A stretch of 64,000 nt of DNA, from contig NZ_JAGYKG010000007.1 in NCBI RefSeq assembly GCF_018401815.1, positions 1-64,000 on the forward strand. The letters run 5' to 3'. The stretch comes from Nonlabens sp. (GTDB lineage: Bacteria; Bacteroidota; Bacteroidia; Flavobacteriales; Flavobacteriaceae). Position 1 is the stretch's first letter, and every line of letters begins with the position of its first letter. A model generated the notes under the pieces. It was not told the origin of the DNA. It searched no databases and worked only from the letters and a program-made list of their open reading frames with translations. Made by a program: the position numbers and the translations under genes. Below, one piece after another: positions 1 to 10,674 of the stretch.

Positions 1-170
1 TTGAATAAAGAGGGTTTTCGAACCTCCACAAATAAGGAGTGGAACAAGAGTAACCTTTCTATCTACATAAAAAGAATGGGATTTGAGTTGGGAAAGTAGA
101 AAGGGGTTACATTTACACACCCATAAGATTAAACAACTACGGTAGAATAACATAATTAATTCATTTTTTT

Positions 171-204
171 AAAAAGCCACTTCCACAAGAAGTGGCTTTT
201 TAAG
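171..204. terminator. Intrinsic terminator, probably bidirectional
   Basis: Perfect 13-bp stem (AAAAAGCCACTTC paired with GAAGTGGCTTTTT) around a 5-base loop. It has a T-run on each strand, so it can stop transcription in both directions. It separates the unseen gene upstream of the window from atpD. Confidence 0.85.
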
Positions 205-371
205 TTGATTACTATCGCTTGTTATGAGATCGCTCAGGGCGAAAGCAGAAGCCAGCACTGTAACAGTCTACATAAAGCTACGTACAGTAGAAACAAGAAG
301 AGGAAGCCCCATATGCAAGTCAGGTCAGAAAAAAATTGAAAAACACCGTGTTTTTTTATATTGTAAAGCAG

Positions 372-379
372 TATCTTTG
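372..379 (+). promoter_or_regulatory. Promoter -7 box for atpD-atpC
   Basis: TATCTTTG matches the Bacteroidota -7 consensus TAnnTTTG. It lies about 58 bases before the atpD start and has a T-rich stretch about 20 bases upstream at the expected -33 position. Confidence 0.6.
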
Positions 380-437
380 CACTTCGAAAAACAGCCGCAA
401 AAAGCTGTATCTTTTTAAGTTTTAAAACATTATATAA

Positions 438-1949
<1,512 letters not shown>

Positions 1950-2021
1950 ATAAGTAAACAGTAGCAGCCTCAGCAACCCGTCTTACTGGGACTGTAAACT
2001 GGAACTGAAAACTAAATAAAG

Positions 2022-2297
2022 ATGATTTTAGAAATAGTTACACCAGAGATGACCCTTTTTAAAGGGGAGGTAGAATCAGTTGCTGTACCTGGTATTAACG
2101 GCCAGTTTCAGATGCTAGACAATCACGCGCCAGTGGTATCCTTGCTTACTAAAGGAGCTATTAAGATTTTTGGAAGTGTAGCACTTGAAGAATCTGTTGC
2201 TGATTTGTTTACAAAAGCAGACGGTACTACTAACTTTGCTATTACTGGCGGAGTTCTAGAAATGAAAGATAACAAAGCCATTGTTTTAGCAGACTAA
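2022..2297 (+). CDS. atpC: ATP synthase F1 subunit epsilon
   Basis: Epsilon subunit of the F1 central stalk. At 91 residues it contains only the N-terminal beta-sandwich domain (EIVTPEMTLFKGEVESVAVPG, then GQFQMLDNHAPVVSLL). The C-terminal helical hairpin that regulates ATP hydrolysis in enterobacterial epsilon is absent. This short form is common in Bacteroidota, so it is not read as a truncation. It lies 72 bases after atpD in the same orientation and is followed by a terminator, so the two genes probably form one transcript. Confidence 0.95.
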   Translation: MILEIVTPEMTLFKGEVESVAVPGINGQFQMLDNHAPVVSLLTKGAIKIFGSVALEESVADLFTKADGTTNFAITGGVLEMKDNKAIVLAD

Positions 2298-2322
2298 AGC
2301 AAGACGTGTTTTAAAAATATTA

Positions 2323-2354
2323 GAAAGCCTTTATCATTTTGATAGAGGCTTTTC
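2323..2354 (+). terminator. Terminator after atpDC
   Basis: Imperfect stem AAGCCTTTATCA / TGATAGAGGCTT followed by a T-run, 26 bases after the atpC stop. Confidence 0.75.
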
Positions 2355-2420
2355 TTATGATTAGAAGTTATACCATATCAGAGACTTGATCCCTTTAGGC
2401 CTGGATACTATTCAATAAAA

Positions 2421-2448
2421 AATCCTTTGAAGCATATTCCAAAGGATT
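2421..2448 (-). terminator. Terminator of the ankyrin-repeat gene (reverse strand)
   Basis: Perfect 9-bp stem AATCCTTTG / CAAAGGATT. The T-run appears on the reverse strand, which fits termination of the gene that ends at 2511. Confidence 0.75.
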
Positions 2449-2510
2449 GATTTTAATTGTTTAAAAACAGTTGGCCTAAAGTACAACCGCTCTATGGAGT
2501 GGCATTGTTA

Positions 2511-2936
2511 TTATTTCAACAACTTAATTGTAGCTTCATTACCATTGGTCACGGCGAGTTGAAGAGCAGTTGTTCCATCTACTTGAATAGACGTATCGGC
2601 TCCAGCATCTAATAGTTGAGCTACCAGATCAGCACGACCCATTTTTGCGGCCCACATTAATGGAGTGTTATCGTTACATGCTTTGTTGACATCTACTTTA
2701 GCTTCTGTCATAAGGTATAGAGCAACATCTGAGCTTCCCATTTGAACAGCTAGTTGTAGAAGAGTTGCTTTCCTTGTGCCAGCTTGCAGGCATTCGTTTT
2801 TGTTGGTGTCGTTAACTAAAATTTTAAGGTCTCTAGGGCTATCATTCTTCAGAGCAATAGTCATGTCTTTAGTTAGATCTTGAGCACTTGCTGTTCCTGC
2901 TAGGATAAGAGCGAGAATAAAAAGGACTTTTTTCAT
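2511..2936 (-). CDS. Secreted ankyrin-repeat protein
   Basis: 141-residue protein with a Sec signal peptide (MKKVLFILALILAGTASAQ) cleaved after the SAQ site, so it is periplasmic or surface-associated. About three ankyrin repeats follow, best seen in the segment NTPLMWAAKMGRADLVAQLL and in TTALQLAVTNGNEATIKLL. The ankyrin fold mediates protein-protein contacts; the partner cannot be predicted. The gene stands alone, with its own terminator at 2421-2448. The last repeat ends abruptly at LLK, so the protein is short for its family but not evidently broken. Confidence 0.85.
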   Translation of the reverse strand: MKKVLFILALILAGTASAQDLTKDMTIALKNDSPRDLKILVNDTNKNECLQAGTRKATLLQLAVQMGSSDVALYLMTEAKVDVNKACNDNTPLMWAAKMGRADLVAQLLDAGADTSIQVDGTTALQLAVTNGNEATIKLLK

Positions 2937-3200
2937 TATTATTAGGTTTTAAGAGTTGCTAATATAACACTATCGGTTCAAACCTTTTAGTAGTTTGATC
3001 ACAGATTTTTGGTAGGGACTACTTTTCTACCTTTTGCACTATAAAGTTGTACTGGCATCAAGACCCTTTTCAAGCGATTTCACTTTATAGCCAAGGCTGG
3101 TATCCAATTGATTATTCCTACTAGAAAACTTGCAAATACTACCTTGAATTATCAACAAGCAAAATGTGGTTTGTGATTTCGCTTTCCTTATTTTTACAGC

Positions 3201-4322
3201 ATGCTTCCAGATAAACTACAAGCTCTTTTAGGTATGCGTCACTTCTCAGGAAGTTTGCGCAAACTCACTGTAAATAAAGGTCTTGTAGATTTTGCGTCTA
3301 ACGACTACCTGGGGTTTTCAAAATTGGCGCCATCAGCAACCTATTCCTCTAATGGAGCAACTGGCAGTCGCCTGCTTTCTGGTCATAGCGAGTTGCATGA
3401 TGAAGTAGAAGCACAAATTGCTCAGTTTCACAACGCGCCGGCGGCATTGCTGTTCAATTCAGGATATGACGCAAACATTGGGCTGATTCCCGCACTTACA
3501 GATCGAGCCGATTTGATCCTTTTTGACCAGTTGGTGCATGCCAGTATACGCGATGGGATCCAGCTCTCTCAAGCCAAATCCTTGAAATACCGTCACAACG
3601 ATTTAGATCACCTCGAGATTTTATTGTCCAAATTCAGCGAGGAAGAGGAGCGCGAGGTGTATGTCATCACAGAGTCTGTTTTTTCTATGGATGGTGATAT
3701 GCCGGATCTTAAGAAATTAATAGCATTAGTAAAGCGATTTGAGAATGCGCACCTGATTTTGGATGAGGCGCATGCCTTGGGTGTTATAGGAAAAAACGGC
3801 GCTGGTCTCGCACAAAAGCTGGATGTAGAAAATGATATTTTTGCTCGAGTGATGACCTTTGGCAAAGCTTTGGGCTGCCATGGTGCCGCTATTTTAGGGA
3901 GTGAAGACCTTAAGGAATATTTGATCAATTATGCCCGTAGTTTTATTTATACCACTGCGCTTCCAGAGCATTCGTTGCGATCTATTGCTTATGGTTACCG
4001 CACTTTGAGTCAGCGTGAAGGTACCCTCTCTCAATTAACCCAAAACATTACACTTTTTAATAAACTAGTGCTGCAAAATGGTTTGAGATTGCGCTTTCGC
4101 GAAAGCGAGACCGCCATCCAAGTATGTATCATTCCAAAAAACGACAAAGTAAAAAAGACGGCAAGTGTATTAAAAGAAAATGGCTATGATGTACGAGCTA
4201 TTCTATCTCCTACCGTACATCAGGGAGAAGAGCGCCTGCGAGTGTGCTTACACAGTTTTAATACAGAAAAAGAAATAGAAGGCATGTTGAAATTACTTGC
4301 CAAAACCTTAAAAAACTTATGA
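3201..4322 (+). CDS. bioF: 8-amino-7-oxononanoate synthase (KAPA synthase)
   Basis: PLP-dependent alpha-oxoamine synthase that condenses a pimeloyl thioester with alanine in the first dedicated step of biotin ring assembly. 373 residues. It shows the FASNDYLGF N-terminal motif, the DEAHALGVIG motif that binds the cofactor, and the Schiff-base lysine in TFGKALGCHG near residue 218. It heads the biotin operon and overlaps the next gene by 4 bases. A TATTTTTA box sits 4 bases before the ATG, hinting at a very short leader. One copy of the GCTTTCGCGAAAGC palindrome (4092-4107) lies inside the gene and encodes RFRES. Confidence 0.95.
   Translation: MLPDKLQALLGMRHFSGSLRKLTVNKGLVDFASNDYLGFSKLAPSATYSSNGATGSRLLSGHSELHDEVEAQIAQFHNAPAALLFNSGYDANIGLIPALTDRADLILFDQLVHASIRDGIQLSQAKSLKYRHNDLDHLEILLSKFSEEEEREVYVITESVFSMDGDMPDLKKLIALVKRFENAHLILDEAHALGVIGKNGAGLAQKLDVENDIFARVMTFGKALGCHGAAILGSEDLKEYLINYARSFIYTTALPEHSLRSIAYGYRTLSQREGTLSQLTQNITLFNKLVLQNGLRLRFRESETAIQVCIIPKNDKVKKTASVLKENGYDVRAILSPTVHQGEERLRVCLHSFNTEKEIEGMLKLLAKTLKNL
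4092..4107. repeat. Iterated palindrome, copy 1 (in bioF)
   Basis: Perfect CGCTTTCGCGAAAGCG, coding for RFRES. Confidence 0.95.
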
Positions 4323-4732
4323 GTAAATTCAGAACCGTGGCCGTATTTGCCTATCCTGCAGAAGCACTAGCAGTAAAAGGGAGATTAGAAAGTGAGCAGG
4401 TGATGGTTTTTTTAAAAGACGAATTTACTGTGGCTGCAGACCCATTGATCTCTAATGCGATAGGTGGTGTGAAAATGCAGGTACACAAAGAAGATTATAT
4501 AAAAGCAATGGGAATCATTGAACAGTCTAATCCAGATATGTTGAAACATCGAGTAGAATACATCAAATGCCCTAGTTGCAAAAAAGTGGATGCTAGAGAT
4601 AGGCGAGTTATAGAAACCGCAGGCTCCTTATCTGAAAAAATGATCGCTATAGGCTTAAGTATTTTTCCATTCACGAATTCATTTAATTACGAGTGTAAAA
4701 ACTGTCAAACTAAATTTAATGTAAATGAGTAA
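4319..4732 (+). CDS. DUF2007-domain protein with C-terminal zinc ribbon
   Basis: 137-residue protein. The N-terminal half resembles the DUF2007 'putative signal transducing protein' family (TVAVFAYPAEALAVKGRLES, then GGVKMQVHKEDYIKAM). The C-terminal half carries two CxxC pairs (CPSC near residue 82 and CKNC near residue 128) that probably bind zinc. It starts inside the bioF stop region and overlaps bioD by 8 bases, so it is translationally embedded in the biotin operon. No enzymatic role in biotin synthesis is known for the family. Co-expression is clear from position; function is unknown. Confidence 0.8.
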   Translation: MSKFRTVAVFAYPAEALAVKGRLESEQVMVFLKDEFTVAADPLISNAIGGVKMQVHKEDYIKAMGIIEQSNPDMLKHRVEYIKCPSCKKVDARDRRVIETAGSLSEKMIAIGLSIFPFTNSFNYECKNCQTKFNVNE

Positions 4733-5342
4733 TATTTTTATTACCGGAATAGGAACTGATGTAGGTAAAACAGTGGTTGCAGCAATTGTGACACAAGCAC
4801 TACAAGCCGATTACTGGAAACCTATACAGAGTGGTCTAGAAGAAATGGACAAAGCTACTATTGCTAGTCTTATCAACAATTCTAAAACCCAGATCCATCC
4901 AGAAGCCTACCGACTTTATACGCCTATGAGTCCGCATAAGGCAGCTGAAATTGATGGAATCACCATAGACCTTGCAAAAATTATACGTCCTAAAACAGAA
5001 AACACTTTGGTTATAGAAGGTGCTGGAGGATTGCTGGTTCCTATTAATGATCAAGCAACAATTGTTGATTTAATCAGCCCTGAGGATCAAGTGATCTTAG
5101 TGAGTTCTGGTTATTTAGGAAGTATCAATCATACCTTACTTAGTGTAGCGCTTTTAAAAGCTAAAGGCTTGAACTGTGTAGGTATTATTTACAACCACGT
5201 TGATCTTGATGGTACTATCGAAGTGATTGAAAAAATGACAGGATTAACAACTTTGGGTCACATAACAAGAGAACAAGAAATAAGTGCGGCTGTTGTTTCT
5301 GCCTATGCCTTAAAATTTGAAAAAGTTCTAAAAGCATTATGA
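4725..5342 (+). CDS. bioD: Dethiobiotin synthetase
   Basis: ATP-dependent carboxylase that closes the ureido ring to form dethiobiotin from DAPA. 205 residues. The P-loop GTDVGKTV is at residues 8-15, with the substrate-binding KPIQSG at residues 32-37 and the VIEGAGGLLVPI motif near residue 97, all diagnostic for BioD. The gene overlaps its neighbours on both sides (8 and 4 bases), which indicates tight translational coupling in the operon. Confidence 0.95.
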   Translation: MSNIFITGIGTDVGKTVVAAIVTQALQADYWKPIQSGLEEMDKATIASLINNSKTQIHPEAYRLYTPMSPHKAAEIDGITIDLAKIIRPKTENTLVIEGAGGLLVPINDQATIVDLISPEDQVILVSSGYLGSINHTLLSVALLKAKGLNCVGIIYNHVDLDGTIEVIEKMTGLTTLGHITREQEISAAVVSAYALKFEKVLKAL

Positions 5343-6616
5343 AAAAGGAAGAAATTCTAAAAAATGATGCGCGTTTTATATGGCACCCGCTTACGCAACA
5401 TAAAACGGCTTCAGCACCTATTGCTATTTCTCATGCAAAGGGAAATTACTTGTATGATTTTGAGGGAAAGAAGTATTTTGACGGAATATCAAGTTGGTAT
5501 ACCTGTAGTTATGGACATACTAATCCCGTTCTAACTAATGCGATCAAACATCAAGTGGATCAATTGCACCATATCGTCTTTGCTGGAATGACCCATGAGC
5601 CAGTAGCCACTTTGGGAAAGAAGCTCATAGCCATCTTGCCTGACAATCAGCAGAAGCTGTTTTTTTCTGAGAATGGTTCTACCAGTGTGGAGATAGGGTT
5701 AAAAATGGCGTTTCAGTACCATTTTAATAAAGGGGAGCAACGGAATACAGTGGTAGCATTAGAAAATGGGTTCCACGGAGACACTTTTGGAGCGATGAGT
5801 GCCAGCGGATTGTCTGTTTATAATGGACCCTTTGAAGATTTTTTTATTGATGTGGTGCGTATTCCAGCACCGACAAAAGAGAATTTAGATCAGGTGTTAC
5901 AACTTGTTGATCGCATTCTAGAACAACAGCAAATTTCAAGTTTTATCTATGAACCATTAGTTCAAGGAGCAGCAGCGATGCAGCTTCATGATAATGAGGC
6001 TTTGTGCCAAGTAATTAACAAATTCCAGCAACAGGGCGTGATTGCGATTGCCGATGAAGTGATGACTGGTTTTGGTAAAACAGGGACCTACTTTGCCAGC
6101 GATCAAATAGGTGCAAAGCCAGACGTGATGTGTCTTTCTAAGGCACTCACTGGGGGCATCATGCCTATGGCAGTTACTTCTTGTACTTCAGATATTTACG
6201 ATGCTTTTTACGATGATGAATTAGCTAAAGGGCTATTTCATGGTCATACCTATTCGGGAAACCCATTAGGATGCGCTGTTGCTAGTGCAGCAATAGATTT
6301 GTTAATTTCCGAAGAGATTCAGGAAAATATCAAACGAATAACAAGGTCTAACCTAGGGTTTAAAATAAAAATTGAATCTCATATAGGCGTTGCTGCAGTG
6401 CGAGCAAAAGGGGTGATTCTCGCTATTGATCTCGCTGTAGAAATGGAGCGCTATGGAAACAAACGCAATGAGATGTTTCAATGGTTTTGGCAGCGTGGTT
6501 TGTTTTTAAGACCGCTAGGTAAAACAATTTATATAGTACCTCCTTATACCAGCTCGGAGCAAGAAATGAATTTTATCTATGAGTTGTTAGAAGAATTTAT
6601 AGTTCAGGGGGTCTAA
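5339..6616 (+). CDS. bioA: Adenosylmethionine-8-amino-7-oxononanoate aminotransferase
   Basis: PLP-dependent class III aminotransferase that converts KAPA to DAPA using S-adenosylmethionine as amino donor. 425 residues. Visible motifs are WHPLTQHKT at the N-terminus, DGISSWYTCSYGH for substrate binding, the IADEVMTGFGKTG cofactor motif and the catalytic lysine in LSKALTGGIMP near residue 275. It overlaps bioD by 4 bases. About 230 bases without a gene separate it from the ketoacyl-synthase-like gene. Confidence 0.96.
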   Translation: MKKEEILKNDARFIWHPLTQHKTASAPIAISHAKGNYLYDFEGKKYFDGISSWYTCSYGHTNPVLTNAIKHQVDQLHHIVFAGMTHEPVATLGKKLIAILPDNQQKLFFSENGSTSVEIGLKMAFQYHFNKGEQRNTVVALENGFHGDTFGAMSASGLSVYNGPFEDFFIDVVRIPAPTKENLDQVLQLVDRILEQQQISSFIYEPLVQGAAAMQLHDNEALCQVINKFQQQGVIAIADEVMTGFGKTGTYFASDQIGAKPDVMCLSKALTGGIMPMAVTSCTSDIYDAFYDDELAKGLFHGHTYSGNPLGCAVASAAIDLLISEEIQENIKRITRSNLGFKIKIESHIGVAAVRAKGVILAIDLAVEMERYGNKRNEMFQWFWQRGLFLRPLGKTIYIVPPYTSSEQEMNFIYELLEEFIVQGV

Positions 6617-6845
6617 TTTTTTCAACGATTAGGTTACGAGTAGAGTTTTAATAGCATATTTTTTTTAGATAGGGAGTTGTATTTAATAGCCAGGGCATAA
6701 ATATTCCAAAAAATGCCAGCCGTTTTGCCAAGTTTTCAAAAACTCGCGATGCTTTATTTTACAGGTACAATGCGTTGGATTCTTTTTCTTCTATTTATTC
6801 TAAGTCTGACTTCTTTTGACGATTTTTGCAAGAGTTAAAAAGCAA

Positions 6846-7967
6846 GTGAAAAACCCTATTTACATCAACGATGCAGCGATGATTGCCGCAGTAGATTCAT
6901 TTACGAGTCTAAGGTCCGTTCATTGTTTTGAAAAAAAAAATAAAACTTGGATCAGTCCTATTTCCAAAGAGAAGGAAGGACAATTGCAGGCATTTTTAAA
7001 AGATCATAAGGCTTATAAATTTTTGGATCGCAGTGTGCAGCTGGCGCTTTTTGCAGCCAGGTCCTTAAACAATATTCCAGAGCAAACGGCCGTAAACATA
7101 GGTTCTAGTCGTGGTGCTACAGGATTGTGGGAGAAGTATCACTCTCGCTTTCGCGAAAGCGGAACCGTTCCAACAGCTACCTCTCCATTAACTACTCTTG
7201 GCAATATTTCTTCTTGGGTAGCTCAAGATTTGGGATTGAAAGGCACAGCTTTTTCTCATAGCATTACTTGTGCTACAGCCTCTCATGCGATTCTTAATGC
7301 TATTGCTTGGTTAGAAAGCGGTATGGCAACGAGTTTTATCGCTGGTGGAAGTGAAGCGGCATTGACAGAGTTTACCGTAGCCCAAATGCAAGCAATGCGT
7401 ATTTATTCTAGAGATAGTATTCCTTACCCTTGTAAGTCACTGGATTTAGATAAGTCCCAAAATTCAATGATTTTAGGAGAGGCTGCCGCCTGTTTTTTAC
7501 TTTCTAAAGAAGATAAAGATAGCCTGGCTAAAATCACTGGTTATGGAAGTGCTATTGAAAAATTAAAAAGTGCTACATCCCTTACAGAAAACGGAACGTG
7601 CCTACAGGGTTCCATGAAACAGGCTGTAGCGCGCATAGATCTAGAAACGGTAGATGCGATTATTACACACGCGCCAGGAACTATTAAAGGCGATAAAGCA
7701 GAGGTTACCGCGATAATAGCAGTTTTTGGTAAAAACTACCCCTATTTGTGTAATAATAAATGGCAACTAGGCCACGTTCTTGGGGCTAGTGGTGCCCTTA
7801 ATCTAAGAATGGCTATCGAAATGCTACAATCAGAGGAGCTATTTAAAATTCCTTATTTAAAAGAATCTTTTGTGAACCCGAGGGGAGACGTAAGAATTCC
7901 TAAGCGTATTTTAATCAATGCGACTGGATTTGGAGGTAATGCGGTAAGTTTGTTGGTAGAGCGGTAA
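6846..7967 (+). CDS. Beta-ketoacyl-synthase-like protein in the biotin locus
   Basis: Thiolase-fold condensing-enzyme homologue of the KAS I/II type, about 373 residues. The catalytic triad is visible: Cys in SITCATASHA, His in ITHAPGTIKGDK and His in LGHVLGASGA. It lies between bioA and bioB in the same orientation, so a role in supplying the pimeloyl chain is plausible, but that is inference. No bioC or bioZ is seen in the window. The start is uncertain: GTG at 6846 gives the compact N-terminus VKNPIYIND, while TTG at 6816 would add ten residues that overlap a GATTTTTG promoter-like box. It contains palindrome copy 7146-7161 (RFRES). Confidence 0.85.
   Translation: MKNPIYINDAAMIAAVDSFTSLRSVHCFEKKNKTWISPISKEKEGQLQAFLKDHKAYKFLDRSVQLALFAARSLNNIPEQTAVNIGSSRGATGLWEKYHSRFRESGTVPTATSPLTTLGNISSWVAQDLGLKGTAFSHSITCATASHAILNAIAWLESGMATSFIAGGSEAALTEFTVAQMQAMRIYSRDSIPYPCKSLDLDKSQNSMILGEAAACFLLSKEDKDSLAKITGYGSAIEKLKSATSLTENGTCLQGSMKQAVARIDLETVDAIITHAPGTIKGDKAEVTAIIAVFGKNYPYLCNNKWQLGHVLGASGALNLRMAIEMLQSEELFKIPYLKESFVNPRGDVRIPKRILINATGFGGNAVSLLVER
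7146..7161. repeat. Iterated palindrome, copy 2 (in ketoacyl-synthase-like gene)
   Basis: Perfect CGCTTTCGCGAAAGCG, coding for RFRES. Confidence 0.95.
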
Positions 7968-8092
7968 TGGGCACTTATAGGGGAGGATTTTTAGATTCTT
8001 TTTAACGCGTATCTAATATTTCTTTATCCTTAAATCCTTGTAAGGAATACTTTAAGAATCCTTATTTTTACTTATTCAACTAGAAGAGGATT

Positions 8093-9181
8093 ATGAGACA
8101 CAACTGGACTAAAGAAGAAGTATTGGAGATATATAATAGACCCATTATGAGTTTATTATACGACGCAGCAACCATTCACAGAGAATTTCACAACCCAAAT
8201 CAAGTACAGGTCGCTACACTTCTTTCTATTAAAACAGGCGGTTGTCCAGAAGATTGCGGGTATTGCCCCCAAGCTGCTCGTTACCATACAGACATAGAAG
8301 GAAATGATTTGATGTCTGTACAACAAGTTAAAGCACAAGCCTTAAGAGCAAAATCTAATGGTAGTTCTCGTGTTTGTATGGGTGCAGCTTGGAGAAATGT
8401 AAAAGACGGGCCAGAATTTGACCAAGTCCTTGAAATGGTGCGTACCATCAATAAATTGGACATGGAAGTGTGTTGCACTTTAGGGATGATCACTGAGAAC
8501 CAAGCACACCGACTTGCCGAGGCAGGACTATATGCTTATAACCACAACTTAGACAGTTCTGAAGAATACTATAAAGAAGTGATCTCTACTCGTGGTTATC
8601 AAGACCGTCTGGATACGATTGGTAACGTACGTAAAACTAATGTTACGGTTTGTAGCGGTGGGATTATAGGAATGGGTGAAAACATAGAAGATCGCGCAGG
8701 AATGTTAGTGGCTTTATCTAGTTTAAGTCCGCAGCCAGAAAGTACTCCTATCAATGCGTTAGTTGCAGTTGAAGGTACTCCACTAGAAGAGCAACAGCCC
8801 GTTTCTATATGGGAAATGATACGTATGGTGGCAACTACTCGTATCGTCATGCCGCAAACTCAGGTGAGGTTGAGTGCAGGTCGCACCGATATGAGCCGCG
8901 AAGGACAGGCGATGTGTTTCTTTGCAGGCGCCAACTCCATCTTCGCAGGGGATAAACTATTAACAACTCCTAATCCAGATGTCAATGAAGACATGAGAAT
9001 GTTTGAATTATTAGGATTGGAGCCTATGAAGCCATTTGTAAAAAAGGCACAGCCGGAAACTGTAGAAGCCCAATATTCTGTTTATAAAGATCAAGGTGAA
9101 AAACCCAGATGGACACGTCCTGATCATAAAATTGAACGTAACGAGCAAGCCAAACAAACAGCTAAAACTTTTAAAGCATAG
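8093..9181 (+). CDS. bioB: Biotin synthase
   Basis: Radical-SAM enzyme that inserts sulfur into dethiobiotin. 362 residues. The [4Fe-4S]/SAM cluster motif CPEDCGYC lies near residue 51, followed by the HNLDSSEEYY motif and the RLSAGRTDM segment typical of BioB. The auxiliary cluster ligands also appear intact (CMGAAW, CCTLGM). It has its own 125-base upstream region with a TATTTTTA box about 25 bases before the ATG, so it may have a promoter separate from bioFDA. The C-terminal tail after residue 325 is charged and variable, as in other members. Confidence 0.97.
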   Translation: MRHNWTKEEVLEIYNRPIMSLLYDAATIHREFHNPNQVQVATLLSIKTGGCPEDCGYCPQAARYHTDIEGNDLMSVQQVKAQALRAKSNGSSRVCMGAAWRNVKDGPEFDQVLEMVRTINKLDMEVCCTLGMITENQAHRLAEAGLYAYNHNLDSSEEYYKEVISTRGYQDRLDTIGNVRKTNVTVCSGGIIGMGENIEDRAGMLVALSSLSPQPESTPINALVAVEGTPLEEQQPVSIWEMIRMVATTRIVMPQTQVRLSAGRTDMSREGQAMCFFAGANSIFAGDKLLTTPNPDVNEDMRMFELLGLEPMKPFVKKAQPETVEAQYSVYKDQGEKPRWTRPDHKIERNEQAKQTAKTFKA

Positions 9182-9230
9182 TTATTGAAGTTGTATTAGT
9201 CCCCTTAACTTCTTAATCAAATAGTTGTTT

Positions 9231-10103
9231 ATGGCTCTTAATCTTCAAGAAATACCACGTGTACCGACAATGTGTAAAGATGATTTTGTCAAAAATCACC
9301 TTCAACCACAGCGACCTGTAGTTATTGAAAAACTAACAGAAGACTGGCCTGCTTATGAAAAGTGGCATCTAGCATACATCAAACAAGTTGCGGGAGATAA
9401 AATAGTTCCTTTGTATGATGACCGCCCGGTAGCGCATGATGAAGGATTTAATGAAGCACATGCCGAAATGAAAATGTCTGCATATATAGACTTGCTAGAA
9501 GAAAAACCTACTAACTTTAGAATCTTTCTCTACAATATATTAAAAGAAGTTCCCTCTCTTCAAGCCGATTATAAGTTTCCGAAGTTGGGAATGAAATTGA
9601 TCAAAGGCTTGCCGATGATGTTTTTTGGAGGAACTGATTCCAAGGTGTTTATGCATTTTGATATTGACGTTACCAACATCCTGCATTTTCAATTTCATGG
9701 TAAAAAGAGGTGTGTTATTTTTCCGCCAGACCAGTCCCCCTATTTGTATCGCGTCCCACATTCTTTAATTGCTAGGGAAGATATTGATTTTACAGACCCA
9801 GATTTTGAAAAATGGCCTGCTTTGCAAAAAGCCCATGGTTATGTTTGCGAGCTCCAACACGGGGAAATGTTGTACATGCCAGAAGGATACTGGCACTTCA
9901 TGCATTACCTCACTCCAGGATTTTCTATAAGCTTAAGGTCGTACCCTAGAAAAATTAAAAACTTAGGGAAGGCGCTGTACAATTTGTTAGTAATGCGTCA
10001 TTATGATAATTTCATGCGCAAACGCAAAGGGCAGGAATGGATCGACTATAAAAACAATCAGGCGATTGTAAGGACGCACGAGTATCTGAATAAATATCGT
10101 TGA
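9231..10103 (+). CDS. Cupin-like JmjC-domain protein
   Basis: About 290 residues, Cupin_8/JmjC family of putative Fe(II)/2-oxoglutarate-dependent hydroxylases. The metal-binding pair HFD is in KVFMHFDIDVTN near residue 142, and the distal His is in MPEGYWHFMHYL near residue 222. The RPVVIEKLTEDWPA N-terminal motif is typical. The ATG at 9231 is preferred over an in-frame TTG two codons upstream. It follows bioB by 49 bases in the same direction and may be co-transcribed with it. The substrate is unknown; protein hydroxylation is the best-known role in the family. Confidence 0.85.
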   Translation: MALNLQEIPRVPTMCKDDFVKNHLQPQRPVVIEKLTEDWPAYEKWHLAYIKQVAGDKIVPLYDDRPVAHDEGFNEAHAEMKMSAYIDLLEEKPTNFRIFLYNILKEVPSLQADYKFPKLGMKLIKGLPMMFFGGTDSKVFMHFDIDVTNILHFQFHGKKRCVIFPPDQSPYLYRVPHSLIAREDIDFTDPDFEKWPALQKAHGYVCELQHGEMLYMPEGYWHFMHYLTPGFSISLRSYPRKIKNLGKALYNLLVMRHYDNFMRKRKGQEWIDYKNNQAIVRTHEYLNKYR

Positions 10104-10117
10104 TCCCAGTTTTACAA

Positions 10118-10594
10118 CTAATTAGGAATGAGTTCTACTGTTTTGGCATAAACCAGATGGCTTTCCCAACCTCTATAGAGCAAGTAATCAGCTAGTTTTT
10201 TGCGTTTTTTGTAGTTGTCGGTTTCCGTTGTGAGTTGTTCTAACCGCTTTCGCGAAAGCGCATCAAAAGCAATTTCATAATCATCATTAGAAATCTCTTT
10301 AAGACCTTCTTTTATAGTACGCTCGTTCAGTCCTTTCATTTTAAGTTCGCGTACAATACGAACCCTGCCCCATTTTTTAATACGGAATTTCCCTCGAGCA
10401 AAAGATTCGGCATAGCGGGTCTCATTCAAAAATTTGTGATGAATCAAATGCGGGATGATCTCATCTATGGCGAGCTGAATCACCCCCATACTCTTCAACT
10501 TATCTTCCACATCCTTATGACAGCGTTCTTGATAGGCGCAGTACCTCTCGATGGAACGAGTAGCCTCTTCTACGGTGTACGAATCTTTTTGCAT
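10118..10594 (-). CDS. recX: Regulatory protein RecX
   Basis: 158-residue all-helical protein that modulates RecA filament activity in recombination and the SOS response. It shows the tandem three-helix repeats of the family: YTVEEATRSIERYCAYQERC at the start, then the FLNETRYAESFARGKFRIKKWG core and a third repeat near residue 110. It carries palindrome copy 10245-10260, here read as LSRKR. It is convergent with the JmjC-like gene, with 14 bases between the stops. Confidence 0.93.
   Translation of the reverse strand: MQKDSYTVEEATRSIERYCAYQERCHKDVEDKLKSMGVIQLAIDEIIPHLIHHKFLNETRYAESFARGKFRIKKWGRVRIVRELKMKGLNERTIKEGLKEISNDDYEIAFDALSRKRLEQLTTETDNYKKRKKLADYLLYRGWESHLVYAKTVELIPN
10245..10260. repeat. 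Iterated palindrome, copy 3 (in recX)
   Basis: Perfect CGCTTTCGCGAAAGCG, coding for LSRKR on the reverse strand. Confidence 0.95.
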
Positions 10595-10674
10595 GAAGTA
10601 GTTTGATTAAGTTTTCAACCCGATTTCAATAGGTGCTGTTTCTTGGTTTTTGAACAGGAGTTTCAGGATTGTAA

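Larger units (their letters stand above)
1..437. other. Intergenic region upstream of atpD
   Basis: No convincing gene is visible in these 437 bases. The stretch holds an intrinsic terminator at 171-204 and the likely atpD promoter at 372-379. The short overlapping reading frames around 224-446 on both strands have no family features and are treated as spurious. Confidence 0.6.
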
